A stretch of 64,000 bases of DNA. It comes from Nocardioides palaemonis (GTDB taxonomy: Bacteria > Actinomycetota > Actinomycetes > Propionibacteriales > Nocardioidaceae). Both the position numbers and the translations under genes were made by a program. The notes beneath the pieces are model-generated. The model made no database searches. It was given only the letters and a program-made list of their open reading frames with translations, and was not told where the DNA came from. The DNA is taken from contig NZ_JAGVQR010000001.1 in the NCBI RefSeq assembly GCF_018275325.1, positions 1,798,001 to 1,862,000 on the forward strand, in the 5' to 3' direction. This document shows, piece by piece, positions 26,013 to 34,305 of this stretch. Each line of letters starts with the position of its first letter. Positions within the stretch are counted from its first letter, which is position 1.

Positions 26013-26488
26013 GCGGCGCCGGAGCACCGACCTCCCAGCCCTACGACGCCAGTGGGCTGAAGGTGGCCGTCGTGGCCGCCAGCTGGCACACCCAGGTCAT
26101 GGACGGCCTGGTCGCCGGCGCCGAGCGCGCCCTCGCGGCCTACGGCGTGGCCGACGCGGTGGTGCTGCGGGTGCCGGGCACGTTCGAGCTGCCGGTCGTC
26201 GCGGCCACGCTCGCCCGTGAGGGCTACGACGCGATCGTCGCGCTGGGCGTGGTCATCCGTGGCGGCACCCCGCACTTCGACTACGTCTGCTCGGCGGCGA
26301 CCGACGGCCTGACGCGCGTCGGCGTCGAGCACGCGGTCCCGGTCGGGTTCGGCGTGCTGACCTGCGACACCGAGGAGCAGGCGATCGACCGCGCGGGGCT
26401 GCCCGGCTCGTCGGAGGACAAGGGGTGGGAGGCGACGGCCGCCGCGCTCGACACGGCCCGCGTGCTGGCGGCGATGCGCGACCGCTGA
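26009..26488 (+). CDS. ribH: 6,7-dimethyl-8-ribityllumazine synthase
   Basis: A 159-residue protein with the lumazine synthase landmarks: [53 protein letters not shown] (with the catalytic His) and [20 protein letters not shown]. It condenses the RibBA and RibD products and assembles as pentamers or icosahedra. ATGA overlap with ribBA. Last gene of the operon. Confidence 0.95.
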   Translation: MSGAGAPTSQPYDASGLKVAVVAASWHTQVMDGLVAGAERALAAYGVADAVVLRVPGTFELPVVAATLAREGYDAIVALGVVIRGGTPHFDYVCSAATDGLTRVGVEHAVPVGFGVLTCDTEEQAIDRAGLPGSSEDKGWEATAAALDTARVLAAMRDR

Positions 26489-26514
26489 CGTCCGCCTCGG
26501 GGTGCCGGGCCGGA

Positions 26515-26772
26515 TCAGCTCGTGCGGTCGCTCGCCGACTGCAACCGGTCGATGTGCTCGGACGCCTCGGCCTTGGTGAGGTCAGCGGGGAGCTCCTCGC
26601 CCGCCTCCCGGGCCAGCGTGTCGAGGTAGGAGCGCTGCGCGCCGGTCATCGGCTCGTCACCGGTGACCCACTCCTCGGGGTCCTTGCGCGTCGAGTCGCC
26701 CTGCGGACCGCCGAGGGTCTCCGGCTGCTGGCCACCGGCGGGGTCGTTCGAAGATGTGTTCGATGAGGTCAT
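26515..26772 (-). CDS. DUF3072 domain protein
   Basis: An 85-residue acidic protein from ATG 26772. A Ser/Asn/Gly-rich N-terminus (TSSNTSSNDPAGGQQP) is followed by the DUF3072 core DPEEWVTGDEPMTGAQRSYL and DTLAREAGEELPADLTKAEA with a final helix SEHIDRLQ. The core resembles a short SAP- or HeH-like helical element; function unknown. It is convergent with ribH and divergent from hisE. Confidence 0.78.
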   Translation of the reverse strand: MTSSNTSSNDPAGGQQPETLGGPQGDSTRKDPEEWVTGDEPMTGAQRSYLDTLAREAGEELPADLTKAEASEHIDRLQSASDRTS

Positions 26773-26877
26773 GACCCGACCGTAACCCCGGGCGCGGGCA
26801 CCACCACCGCCTGAAGGGGTGGTCCGGCGCCGGACCCGCGGCGCGCCCGCCGCCGCCGCGCAACTAGGCTGGGGCCC

Positions 26878-27141
26878 GTGAAGACGTTCGAGGACCTGTG
26901 GGCCGAACTGTCCGCGAAGGCTGCCGAGCGACCCGAGGGGTCCGGCACCGTGAAGCAGCTCGACGCCGGTGTCCATGCCATCGGCAAGAAGCTGCTGGAG
27001 GAGGCCGCCGAGTCCTGGATGGCGGCCGAGCACGAGGGCAAGGACGCGACCGCGCTGGAGATCAGCCAGCTGCTCTACCACGCGCAGGTCCTCATGCTGG
27101 CCTCCGGCCTGACCCTCGACGACGTCTACGCCCACCTGTGA
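26878..27141 (+). CDS. hisE: Phosphoribosyl-ATP diphosphatase
   Basis: An 87-residue all-helical MazG-fold protein from GTG 26878. The metal-binding pattern [18 protein letters not shown] and [16 protein letters not shown] is the HisE signature. It hydrolyses phosphoribosyl-ATP to phosphoribosyl-AMP, the second step of histidine synthesis. It is 7 bases from hisG, and this pair sits apart from any other his genes in the window, as is common in actinobacteria. Confidence 0.94.
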   Translation: MKTFEDLWAELSAKAAERPEGSGTVKQLDAGVHAIGKKLLEEAAESWMAAEHEGKDATALEISQLLYHAQVLMLASGLTLDDVYAHL

Positions 27142-27148
27142 GCCGACC

Positions 27149-27994
27149 ATGACCTTGCGCATCGCCGTCCCCAACAAGGGGTCCCTGTCCCAGTCCGCCA
27201 CCGACATCCTGCGGGAGTCGGGCTACCGCCAGCGCTCCGACTCCAAGGAGCTCGCGCTCGTCGACGCCGAGAACGACGTCGAGTTCTTCTACCTCCGACC
27301 GCGCGACATCGCGCTCTACGTGGGTGAGGGCACCCTCGACGTCGGGATCACCGGGCGCGACCTGCTGCTCGACTCCGGCGCGAAGGCCGAGGAGGTGATG
27401 CCGCTCGGCTTCGGCCGCTCGCGCTTCCACTTCGCCGGTCCCGCCGGCCGCTACTCCTCGCTCGCCGACCTCCAGGGCCTGCGGGTCGCGACGTCGTACG
27501 TCGGCGTGGTGGAGGACTTCCTGTTCCGCCAGGGCATCGACGCGACCGTGACCCGCCTCGACGGCGCGGTCGAGACGAGCATCCAGCTCGGCGTCGCCGA
27601 CGTGATCGCCGACGTCGTCGAGACCGGCTCGACCCTGCGGGCGGCCGGGCTCGCCACCTTCGGCGAGGTGATCCTCGAGTCCGAGGCCGTCCTCGTCACG
27701 CGCGGCGGCACCGTCCCCGACGACTTCGAGGTCTTCCGTCGCCGGCTCGAGGGCGTGCTCGTCGCACGCAGCTACGTGATGATGGACTACGACATCGAGG
27801 AGTCGAACCTCGACCGCGCCACCGAGCTCGCGCCCGGCCGCGAGGGCCCGACCATCTCCCCGCTCGGCAAGTCCGGGTGGGTCGCCGTGCGGGTGATGAT
27901 CCCGCGCTCCGGCTCGCAGCGGCTGATGGACGACCTCTACTCCGCCGGCGCCCGCGCCATCCTGCTCACCGACATCCATGCCTGCCGACTCTGA
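27149..27994 (+). CDS. hisG: ATP phosphoribosyltransferase, long form
   Basis: A 281-residue protein starting MTLRIAVPNKGSLSQSA. The PRPP-binding region is DVIADVVETGSTLRAAGL; GRDLLLDSG and FGRSRFHFAGP are conserved catalytic-domain segments. The C-terminal ~75 residues (MMDYDIEESNLDRATEL to YSAGARAILLTDIHACRL) form the regulatory domain of the long, histidine-inhibited HisG, so HisZ is not needed. First enzyme of histidine synthesis. The next gene overlaps its 3' end by 17 bases. Confidence 0.95.
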   Translation: MTLRIAVPNKGSLSQSATDILRESGYRQRSDSKELALVDAENDVEFFYLRPRDIALYVGEGTLDVGITGRDLLLDSGAKAEEVMPLGFGRSRFHFAGPAGRYSSLADLQGLRVATSYVGVVEDFLFRQGIDATVTRLDGAVETSIQLGVADVIADVVETGSTLRAAGLATFGEVILESEAVLVTRGGTVPDDFEVFRRRLEGVLVARSYVMMDYDIEESNLDRATELAPGREGPTISPLGKSGWVAVRVMIPRSGSQRLMDDLYSAGARAILLTDIHACRL

Positions 27995-28457
27995 CGCCCG
28001 CGCCGGCCGTCCGCTCCCGGACCTGCCGCACACCTGGCGGCCCTTCGGGGTGCGGATCGCCGTGATCGGGTTCGGCGTGATGCTGCTCGTCGTCTGCACC
28101 GCCGCGTGGTACGGCTTCGACCCGTCGGTGCGCGAGCGGTTCAGCGGGCTCCAGCGGTTCACCGTGCTGGCGATGGGCGCGGCCCTCGGGACCTGCGGCT
28201 GGGCCCTGGGCCGGGCGCGCCTCACCGTCCGTCGCGACACCCTGACCGTGGTCAACGGCTTCCGCTCGCGGCGCCTCGAGCGTGCGCAGGTCGTCGACAT
28301 CCACCTGCCCCCGGGCGCGCCGTGGGCCACCCTCGACCTCGCGGACGGCAGCACCCTCTCGGCGATGGCCTTCCAGGGCTCCGACGGCCGTCGCGCCCGT
28401 GACGGCGTGCGCCAGGTCCGGGCGCTGCTCGACCGCGACGCACCCTCCGGGGTCTGA
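27978..28457 (+). CDS. Small membrane PH-domain protein
   Basis: A 159-residue protein starting inside hisG in another frame (17-base overlap). Two hydrophobic helices (IAVIGFGVMLLVVCTAAWYGF and FTVLAMGAALGTCGWALG) are followed by a beta-rich part beginning ARLTVRRDTLTVVNGFRSRRL and ERAQVVDIHLP, typical of bacterial PH-like (YdbT/bPH) domains. This arrangement is common next to hisG in actinobacteria. Its role is unknown; possibly membrane-stress related. Confidence 0.75.
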   Translation: MPADSDARAGRPLPDLPHTWRPFGVRIAVIGFGVMLLVVCTAAWYGFDPSVRERFSGLQRFTVLAMGAALGTCGWALGRARLTVRRDTLTVVNGFRSRRLERAQVVDIHLPPGAPWATLDLADGSTLSAMAFQGSDGRRARDGVRQVRALLDRDAPSGV

Positions 28458-28477
28458 CCGGCCGGTCGGACTGCTCG

Positions 28478-29395
28478 TCAGTCCTCGGGCTGCAGGGCGT
28501 GGATGCCCCACGACACCGACAGCTCGTCGCCCGGGGTGCCCGCCGGCGCCAGCGTGACGAGGTCGGTGCCGGAGTTGAAGGCGTCGGCCGGCGCGGTCAT
28601 CGGCTCGACCGCGATCCCGGGACGCGGCCCGTCGGCCGGCGGCGTGAACACCTGCAACCAGTGGTGGTGCTCGTCGAGCCACAGCACGACGCCGCGTGAC
28701 GTCGCGGGGTCGCGGAGCGTCACCGTCGCCCGGCCGTCGACGTGCTCCACGTCGCCGAACGCGGTGTCGAGGCGCAGGTCGCCGATCCGCCGGCCGGCCG
28801 TGAAGTCGTGCTCGCCCGAGACGGGCTCGGTCCCGGTCGGGAGCAGCCGGTCGTCGACCAGCACGCGGGTCCGGGCCGGCAGGGTGAGCTCGAGGTCCTC
28901 GATCCCGTCGCCGACCCGGAGGTAGGGGTGGGCGCCGGAGGCGTACGGCGCCGGCTCGGGGGAGAGGTTGGTGGCGGTCTGGGTGACGACCAGGCCGTCG
29001 GCCGACAGGTCGTAGAGGACGTGCAGGTCGAGCGCCCACGGGTAGCCGCTCTGGGCGAGCACGCGGTGGACGAGCGACACCGTGGTGCCGGTGTGCTCCT
29101 CGACGGTCCACGACGCCCAGCGCGCCAGGCCGTGGGAGGCGTTGTGGTGACCGGGGTCGGTGAGCCCGAGCTGGTGCTCGCGACCGCCGAAGGAGTAGCG
29201 GCCGTCGCGGATCCGGTTCGGCCAGGGCATCAGCAGCTGGCCGCGGCAGCCGGTCGACATCTCGTCCTCGCCGAACCCGTCCACGAGGTCGCGCCCGTGG
29301 TGGGTGAGGGTGCGCAGCGCGGCGCCGCCCTCGGTGACGACGGCCGTGTAGCCCGCTGCCGCGATCTCGTACTGGTCTCCGCTCGGCCTCACCAT
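28478..29395 (-). CDS. Aldose 1-epimerase family protein
   Basis: A 305-residue beta-sandwich protein. The N-terminal GGAALRTLTHHGRDLVDGF, the substrate-binding NRIRDGRYSFGG, the first catalytic His in NASHGLARWASW, the second in SGAHPYLRVGDG, and the catalytic Glu region in GIAVEPMTAPADAFNSG are all in place. It interconverts alpha and beta anomers of a sugar; galactose or glucose is usual, but the subfamily (YphB-like) is not firmly specific. It stands alone, with no sugar operon beside it. Confidence 0.88.
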   Translation of the reverse strand: MVRPSGDQYEIAAAGYTAVVTEGGAALRTLTHHGRDLVDGFGEDEMSTGCRGQLLMPWPNRIRDGRYSFGGREHQLGLTDPGHHNASHGLARWASWTVEEHTGTTVSLVHRVLAQSGYPWALDLHVLYDLSADGLVVTQTATNLSPEPAPYASGAHPYLRVGDGIEDLELTLPARTRVLVDDRLLPTGTEPVSGEHDFTAGRRIGDLRLDTAFGDVEHVDGRATVTLRDPATSRGVVLWLDEHHHWLQVFTPPADGPRPGIAVEPMTAPADAFNSGTDLVTLAPAGTPGDELSVSWGIHALQPED

Positions 29396-29426
29396 GGCGA
29401 CACCCTAGGGCGACTAGCCTGCCCGG

Positions 29427-30389
29427 GTGCACACCACCACGCGCCGGCTGCTCCCCGACGACGCCGCGACGACCGCCGCGCTGATGTCGCGGATCGAGGC
29501 CGACCACCCGACCGGCTTCTGCCTGTCGCCCGACGAGGTGGTCGAGGTGATGGAGCACCTGCCCGGGAGCGTCCTGCTCGGCGCCCACGACGGCGAGGAG
29601 CTCGTCGGCTACGCGGCGGTGCTGCCGGGGACGCCGCACGACACGGGCCAGCGGACGGTCCTCTACGGCGACGTCGACCCCGGCAGGCTCGGCGAGGGGA
29701 TCGGCACCGACCTGCTCGCCGCGGCGCTCGACGTGGCGCGGTCGATCCACGCGGAGCAGGCGCCGCACCTGCCCGCGCGCTACGCCAGCCAGGCGCTCGC
29801 CGGTCGGGACGACCAGGCCGACCTGCTGCGCGCGGCCGGGATGGTGCCCGGCCGGCACGCCTTCCTCATGCGCGCCCCGCTCCAGGGTCCCGGCGCCGAC
29901 CTGCCCGTGCCGTCCGACCTCGTCGTCGAGACGTTCGACCCGGCCGTCGCCGAGGAGCTCCGCGCGGCGCACAACGTGGCCTTCGCCGACTACCCGGACT
30001 GGAGCCCCGCCGACGCCGACTACTGGCAGGCGTTCATGGTGCGCGCGACCCACGCCCGCCACGACCTCTCCCTGGTCGCGCGGGACCCGGACGGACGGGT
30101 CGCGGGCTACGTCTTCGCCCACGAGTACGCCGTGCCGATGGCGCCCGGCCCGGGACGCGAGGCCTACGTGCCCTACGTCGGCACCGTCCCGGACCAGCGG
30201 GGGCGCGGTCTCGCGACGGCGCTGCTCGCCGCGGTCCTCGACCGGTGCCGGGCGGCCGGCTTCGACCGGGTGACCCTCAACGTCGACACCGCCAATCCCA
30301 CCGGCGCCCTCGGGATCTACGAGCGGGCCGGGTTCGCGGAGGTCTACCGCCAGGACTTCTACAAGCTCGAGGAACCCGCGGCCGGCTGA
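29427..30389 (+). CDS. Tandem GNAT acetyltransferase
   Basis: A 320-residue protein starting at GTG 29427 with two GNAT folds in series. The second is complete, with the acetyl-CoA loop VGTVPDQRGRGLATALL near residue 250 and the closing TLNVDTANPTGALGIYERAG. The first, degenerate fold has LYGDVDPGRLGEGIGTDLLAAA near residue 90. This architecture matches mycothiol synthase-like and related two-domain GNATs of actinobacteria, but MshD identity is not claimed. Its end overlaps the convergent kinase gene by 31 bases. Confidence 0.85.
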   Translation: MHTTTRRLLPDDAATTAALMSRIEADHPTGFCLSPDEVVEVMEHLPGSVLLGAHDGEELVGYAAVLPGTPHDTGQRTVLYGDVDPGRLGEGIGTDLLAAALDVARSIHAEQAPHLPARYASQALAGRDDQADLLRAAGMVPGRHAFLMRAPLQGPGADLPVPSDLVVETFDPAVAEELRAAHNVAFADYPDWSPADADYWQAFMVRATHARHDLSLVARDPDGRVAGYVFAHEYAVPMAPGPGREAYVPYVGTVPDQRGRGLATALLAAVLDRCRAAGFDRVTLNVDTANPTGALGIYERAGFAEVYRQDFYKLEEPAAG

Positions 30390-30949
30390 GCCGATCCCTC
30401 GGTGTCGACCACGAGGTCGGCGTGCTCGCGCGTCGCGAGCTCTGCGAACAGCGCGTCCTCGTCGAGGCGCCACTGCTCCCAGTGGGCCCGCATCTGCTCG
30501 CCGTCGCGGGCGATGCCGCGTCGCAGCCGCAGGTCGGAGCCCGCCTCGACCCAGACCAGCACGCCCACGAGGTGGGCGATGGCGGGCGACCAGCAGCCCA
30601 CGCCCTCGAGGACCAGCACGCCGCCCGGGCCGACGGGGTGCGTCTCGGCCCACCCGTCGGCCGCCCAGTCCCACCGGCGCCACTCGCTCTCGCGCCCGTC
30701 GGCCAGGGGGATGAGCAGCTGCTCGACGGTGGCGGCGAGGCCCGGGAGCCCGCGCCACCCCTGCAGCAGCTCGTCGCAGTGCACGAGGGTCGCGCCGGGG
30801 AGGGCGCGCGCCAGCGCGTCGGCGAGCGTCGTCTTCCCGGAGCCGGCGGGTCCGTCGACGCAGACCAGTCGGCCCGGCCCGAGGGTGGGCGGGCTGGCCA
30901 GCAGGCGCTCCGCGACGTCGGCGGCGACCCGGACGGGGTCAGAAGGCAC
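30359..30949 (-). CDS. P-loop nucleoside/uridine kinase-like protein
   Basis: A 196-residue protein from GTG 30949. Walker A is DGPAGSGKTTLA at residues 32-43; HCDELLQGWRGLPG gives the metal-binding Asp; GGVLVLEGVGCWS is the Walker B-like strand; and a lid with paired Arg residues (LRLRRGIARDGEQMRAHWEQW) follows. The pattern is of the uridine kinase/panK-like group. The substrate is unknown. Its start overlaps the preceding PLP-enzyme gene by 11 bases, indicating an operon reading down from 32611. Confidence 0.78.
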   Translation of the reverse strand: MPSDPVRVAADVAERLLASPPTLGPGRLVCVDGPAGSGKTTLADALARALPGATLVHCDELLQGWRGLPGLAATVEQLLIPLADGRESEWRRWDWAADGWAETHPVGPGGVLVLEGVGCWSPAIAHLVGVLVWVEAGSDLRLRRGIARDGEQMRAHWEQWRLDEDALFAELATREHADLVVDTEGSAQPAAGSSSL

Positions 30950-32156
30950 GGTCGCACCCGCGGTAGGACGGGACCACCTCGGTGACGGACTCCCCGCGCA
31001 CCAGGTGGACGTCGCGCACGTGCTCGAACAGCTCGCCGGACTTGGCGTGGCGGAACCACACCAGGTCGCCGATGGCGAGCAGCGCGGCCGGGTGGCCGGT
31101 CAGCGGCGTCTGCACCTCGCCGGCCCCCTCGAGGCCGGTCAGGTGGAGGCCCGGCGGCGCCCACGGCACGGGGGAGCGGTCGGCGCCGGTCGCACCGCTG
31201 GCGATGAGGCCGCCGCCGTGGACGGTCGCCATCTCCGGGGTCGGCTTCCGGGTGACCCGCAGGCCGAAGTACGCCGCGGGGCGCGGGTCGAAGGACGCGT
31301 AGTGGTCGAAGATGCCGGGGACGAGGAGGCCCGAGCCCGCGGCGATCTCGGTGACCGCACCGTCCGCGGCCGTCGCCTCGACCGACCCGGACCCGCCGCC
31401 GTTCCAGAACACGAGGTCGGCGAGCGCGGCGAGCGCGTCGGCGATCTCGCGCCGCCGCACCTCGAGCTGGGCCATCGAGGCCTGCTTCAGGCGCCGGACG
31501 AGCAGCGACCTGGTGCGCTGGTCGGGCACGTCGTCCTGGACACCCGCGACCTGGCCCTCGTAGGTCATCACCCCGACGAGGCGGAAGCCGTCGCGCTCGA
31601 CGACCCGACGGGCGAGGGCGACCACGTCGGCGGTGTCGAAGAGCGGGGAGCGCTTCGGCCCGATGTGCTGGCCGCCGAGGCGCAGCCCGGCGTCGAGGTC
31701 GAGGGCGATCCGTACGGGCACGGCGCGCGAGGAGCGGGTGGCGTCGACCGCGTCGAGGTGCGCGACGTCGTCGATCATGAGCGTGATCGCCGCAGCGGCG
31801 GACGGGGAGGCGGTCAGGCGGGCGAGCGCGGCGGCGTCGACGCTGGGGTAGGCGACCACGATGTCGTCGCTGACGCCGGTCTCGTGCAGCCACAGGGCCT
31901 CGGCCACCGTGAAGGCGAGCACCCCCGAGAAGCCGTCGTGGGCCAGGGCGCGGGTGATGAGGGCCGGGACGCGCAGGGACTTGGACGCGACCCGGATCGG
32001 CTTGCCGCCGGCGCGGCGGACGAGGTCGGAGGCGTTGGCGTCGAAGGCGTCGAGGTCGACGACCGCGATCGGCGTCGGCGGTGGCTCGGGCAGGCTCGCC
32101 ACGGCGGCGCCGAGACGCGACCACAGGCGGTTGCGCTCGACGTAGGCGTCGCTCAC
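30939..32156 (-). CDS. Fold-type III PLP enzyme (amino acid deaminase/aldolase-like)
   Basis: A 405-residue protein from GTG 32156. The alanine racemase-type N-terminal TIM barrel carries the Schiff-base lysine K59 in RVASKSLRVPAL. GLRLGGQHIGPKRSP and VFWNGGGSGSVEA are phosphate-binding segments, and the C-terminal beta domain has GGLIASG and WFRHAKSGELFEHV. Relatives include D-threonine aldolase and D-serine dehydratase. GTGA overlap with the upstream membrane-protein gene and 11-base overlap with the downstream kinase gene. A role in D-amino acid or hydroxy-amino acid breakdown is inference. Confidence 0.82.
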   Translation of the reverse strand: MSDAYVERNRLWSRLGAAVASLPEPPPTPIAVVDLDAFDANASDLVRRAGGKPIRVASKSLRVPALITRALAHDGFSGVLAFTVAEALWLHETGVSDDIVVAYPSVDAAALARLTASPSAAAAITLMIDDVAHLDAVDATRSSRAVPVRIALDLDAGLRLGGQHIGPKRSPLFDTADVVALARRVVERDGFRLVGVMTYEGQVAGVQDDVPDQRTRSLLVRRLKQASMAQLEVRRREIADALAALADLVFWNGGGSGSVEATAADGAVTEIAAGSGLLVPGIFDHYASFDPRPAAYFGLRVTRKPTPEMATVHGGGLIASGATGADRSPVPWAPPGLHLTGLEGAGEVQTPLTGHPAALLAIGDLVWFRHAKSGELFEHVRDVHLVRGESVTEVVPSYRGCDRAF

Positions 32157-32611
32157 TCGATGCCCCGCTTGCGCAGCATCGCCTCGATGTCGGCGAGGTC
32201 GTCGTCGATGACGGGCTCGCCCTTCCGCGGGGTCGGCGCGGTCGGGAGCTCGCCACCGCCGCGGCGCTCCGTGCGCCCGCGGCGCTCCTTGCCCGCGGCC
32301 TGCCCGCGGGCGAGCTGGCGGTCGCGGATGAAGCCGCTGACGATGAGGAGCAGGACGGCGAGACCGGCCAGGCCCACCCCGGTCCAGGTCCGCACGTCGA
32401 AGACCAGGCCGGTCGCCCAGTCGGTGACGGCACTGCCGATCTCGACGACCGTCCGCAGAGTGCCTGTCAGCCACGCCGCTGCGGGCAGCAGGGTGAAGCC
32501 CAGCGCCCGCAGGCCGTTCGCGGCGCCGCGGCGCCGGAAGGCGATCCACGTCCAGATCGCGCCCGCCACGGTGAGCGCTGCGGTCAGTGCTGCCCAGGTC
32601 GTCTCCTCCAC
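32153..32611 (-). CDS. Hypothetical membrane protein
   Basis: A 152-residue protein; start chosen at GTG 32611 (VEETTWAALTAAL), since the longer frame upstream would run across the divergent SseB gene. Three hydrophobic segments: AALTAALTVAGAIWTWIAF, GFTLLPAAAWLTGTL and VGLAGLAVLLLIVSGFI. A basic cytoplasmic tail follows (RDRQLARGQAAGKERRGRTE) and an acidic end (DDDLADIEAMLRKRGIE) reminiscent of actinobacterial cellulose-synthase-like or divisome-adjacent small proteins, but no family is assigned. First gene of the three-gene minus operon. Confidence 0.65.
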   Translation of the reverse strand: MEETTWAALTAALTVAGAIWTWIAFRRRGAANGLRALGFTLLPAAAWLTGTLRTVVEIGSAVTDWATGLVFDVRTWTGVGLAGLAVLLLIVSGFIRDRQLARGQAAGKERRGRTERRGGGELPTAPTPRKGEPVIDDDLADIEAMLRKRGIE

Positions 32612-32658
32612 GGGCCCCACACTCCCACAGCGCACCACGCCTGCGGGACAATGACGGC

Positions 32659-33195
32659 GTGCACCACGACGACAGCGAGTCCCTCGTCCGGACCATCCCC
32701 GACCCCGGGTTCGCCGACGACACCGGGGCGGCCGACGAGCACCTCGCGGCCGTGCTGGCCGGTCACGCCTCGGGCGCGGCGTCGTCGGCCGAGGTGCTGG
32801 CGGTGCTCCAGGACGCACGCCTGCTGGTGCCGGTGGTGGCCGTGCTCGGCGAGGTGGAGGTCGACGAGCAGGGACTCGCGCACGACAAGTCCTCGGACAT
32901 GGCGGCCGTCCTCGTGCGGGCGGCCGACGGCAGCACCGGCCTGCTCGCCTTCACCGCGACCGGGACGATGGCGCGGTGGGACCCGCAGGCCCGGCCGGTG
33001 CCGGTGAGCGCACGCACGGCCGCGACCGCGGCGGTGCAGGACGGCGCCGAGGCCCTGCTGGTCGACCTCGCCGGCCCCGCGACGTACGTCGTCGACGGCG
33101 ACGACCTCACCCGGCTGGCCTCCGGCTGGCGGCTGGTCGCGCTGGGCGGGGAGGCCGGCGGCACCCACGGGTGGATTGGGCCCGCGGCGGAATGA
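32659..33195 (+). CDS. SseB-family protein
   Basis: A 178-residue protein from GTG 32659. The core RLLVPVVAVLGEVEVDEQG, followed by SSDMAAVLVRAADGSTGLLAFT and a C-terminal DLAGPATYVVDGDDLTRLASG, matches the SseB N-terminal domain, a fold of unclear function that is frequent in actinobacteria. It lies just upstream of infC-rpmI-rplT, a conserved arrangement in actinomycetes. Transcribed divergently from the membrane protein operon. Confidence 0.82.
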   Translation: MHHDDSESLVRTIPDPGFADDTGAADEHLAAVLAGHASGAASSAEVLAVLQDARLLVPVVAVLGEVEVDEQGLAHDKSSDMAAVLVRAADGSTGLLAFTATGTMARWDPQARPVPVSARTAATAAVQDGAEALLVDLAGPATYVVDGDDLTRLASGWRLVALGGEAGGTHGWIGPAAE

Positions 33196-33510
33196 TCGGC
33201 TAGTCTTCGGTGTTGACCGATCAGTGACGTGACGGGACCACCCTCCCCGATCGCCGCCGATCCCGCCAAGCGGAGGCAGCAGCACCCGTCTCCCACCCGC
33301 ACCGATCGCCCTGCACCACAGATCGTCGGGTCCAGGTCCCAGCTCCACCGAAGGCGCGACGCGCCCGCGGTGGTCGCCAGTTCCCGAGAGCTCGGGGACG
33401 GGTCGTGACTGGCTCCCGCTTGGCACACAGCGGGAGCCATTGTTCATTTCCGGGGCACACCAGTTCCGGGCGGGCAGGCGCTCCCACCCACCCGAACCAC
33501 TGGAGGACCC
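33196..33510 (+). promoter_or_regulatory. Structured leader of infC-rpmI-rplT
   Basis: A gene-free stretch of 315 bases between SseB and infC. Its strongest structure is a perfect 10-bp stem, GGCTCCCGCT (33411-33420) with AGCGGGAGCC (33429-33438), followed by ATTGTTCATTTC, which looks like an intrinsic terminator inside the leader. CCCGAG-AG-CTCGGG at 33383-33396 is a second hairpin. A start for the operon near 33200 is suggested by TAGTCT before it. Leader attenuation is known for IF3-L35-L20 operons in other bacteria; here it is inferred. Confidence 0.55.
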
Positions 33511-34194
33511 ATCAGCACCGAGCTGCGCATCAACGAGCGGATCCGCGTACCCGAGGTCCGGCTCGTCGGACCCAACGGTGAGACCGTTGGGATCGTGCCG
33601 ACCGACCAGGCACTCAAGCTGGCCCAGGAGGCCGACCTCGACCTCGTCGAGATCGCTCCGCAGGGACGCCCCCCTGTCTGCAAGCTCATGGACTACGGCA
33701 AGTTCAAGTACGAGAACGCCCAGAAGGCCCGCGAGTCCCGCCGGAACCAGACGAACGTGATCATCAAGGAGATGAAGCTTCGTCCCAAGATCGACAAGCA
33801 CGACTACGAGACCAAGAAGGGTCACGTCGTGCGGTTCCTCGGTGCCGGCGACAAGGTCAAGATCACGATCATGTTCCGCGGTCGTGAGCAGCACCGTCCC
33901 GAGCTCGGCTTCCGCCTGCTGCAGAAGCTGGCCGAGGACGTCCAGGAGCTCGGCTTCGTCGAGTCCTCGCCGAAGCAGGACGGCCGCAACATGACCATGG
34001 TCATCGGCCCGCACAAGAAGAAGGCCGACGCCAAGATCGACGCCGACGCCGCCCGCGCCTCCAAGGCGCAGGAGCGTGCGGACCGCAAGGCCGAGGAGGA
34101 CGCCGAGCGCGAGGCCGCCCACGCGGCCGGCCCGGTGGCCCAGAAGAAGGAGCGTCGCCGCTCCGAGAACCTGGACCCCGACATCGACATCTGA
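33511..34194 (+). CDS. infC: Translation initiation factor IF-3, apparent ATC start
   Basis: A 227-codon gene. The conserved IF3 N-terminus [19 protein letters not shown] begins just after the ATC at 33511. In this frame there is no ATG, GTG or TTG between the stop at 33406 and a GTG at 33595, and GGAGGA (33502-33507) precedes the ATC. Starting at 33595 would remove the conserved N-terminal IF3 segment. Other landmarks: [43 protein letters not shown] and [12 protein letters not shown]. The last 45 residues are a charged Ala/Lys/Glu-rich tail typical of actinobacteria. Rare start codons on infC are known to allow IF3 to repress itself. Confidence 0.92.
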   Translation: MSTELRINERIRVPEVRLVGPNGETVGIVPTDQALKLAQEADLDLVEIAPQGRPPVCKLMDYGKFKYENAQKARESRRNQTNVIIKEMKLRPKIDKHDYETKKGHVVRFLGAGDKVKITIMFRGREQHRPELGFRLLQKLAEDVQELGFVESSPKQDGRNMTMVIGPHKKKADAKIDADAARASKAQERADRKAEEDAEREAAHAAGPVAQKKERRRSENLDPDIDI

Positions 34195-34305
34195 GCGAAG
34201 CGACGAGGTCGATGGAGCACGTCGCGGCGAAGCCGTGACATCCAGACCCCCAGTTTTCCGCCGTCCCGGCCACGAGCCGGGGCTGCACCGAAGAGGAGAG
34301 AACAC

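Noticed and set aside
33595-34194. infC starting at GTG 33595
   Set aside because: It would remove the conserved [15 protein letters not shown] segment of IF3; the ATC at 33511 has a ribosome site and keeps the full domain.
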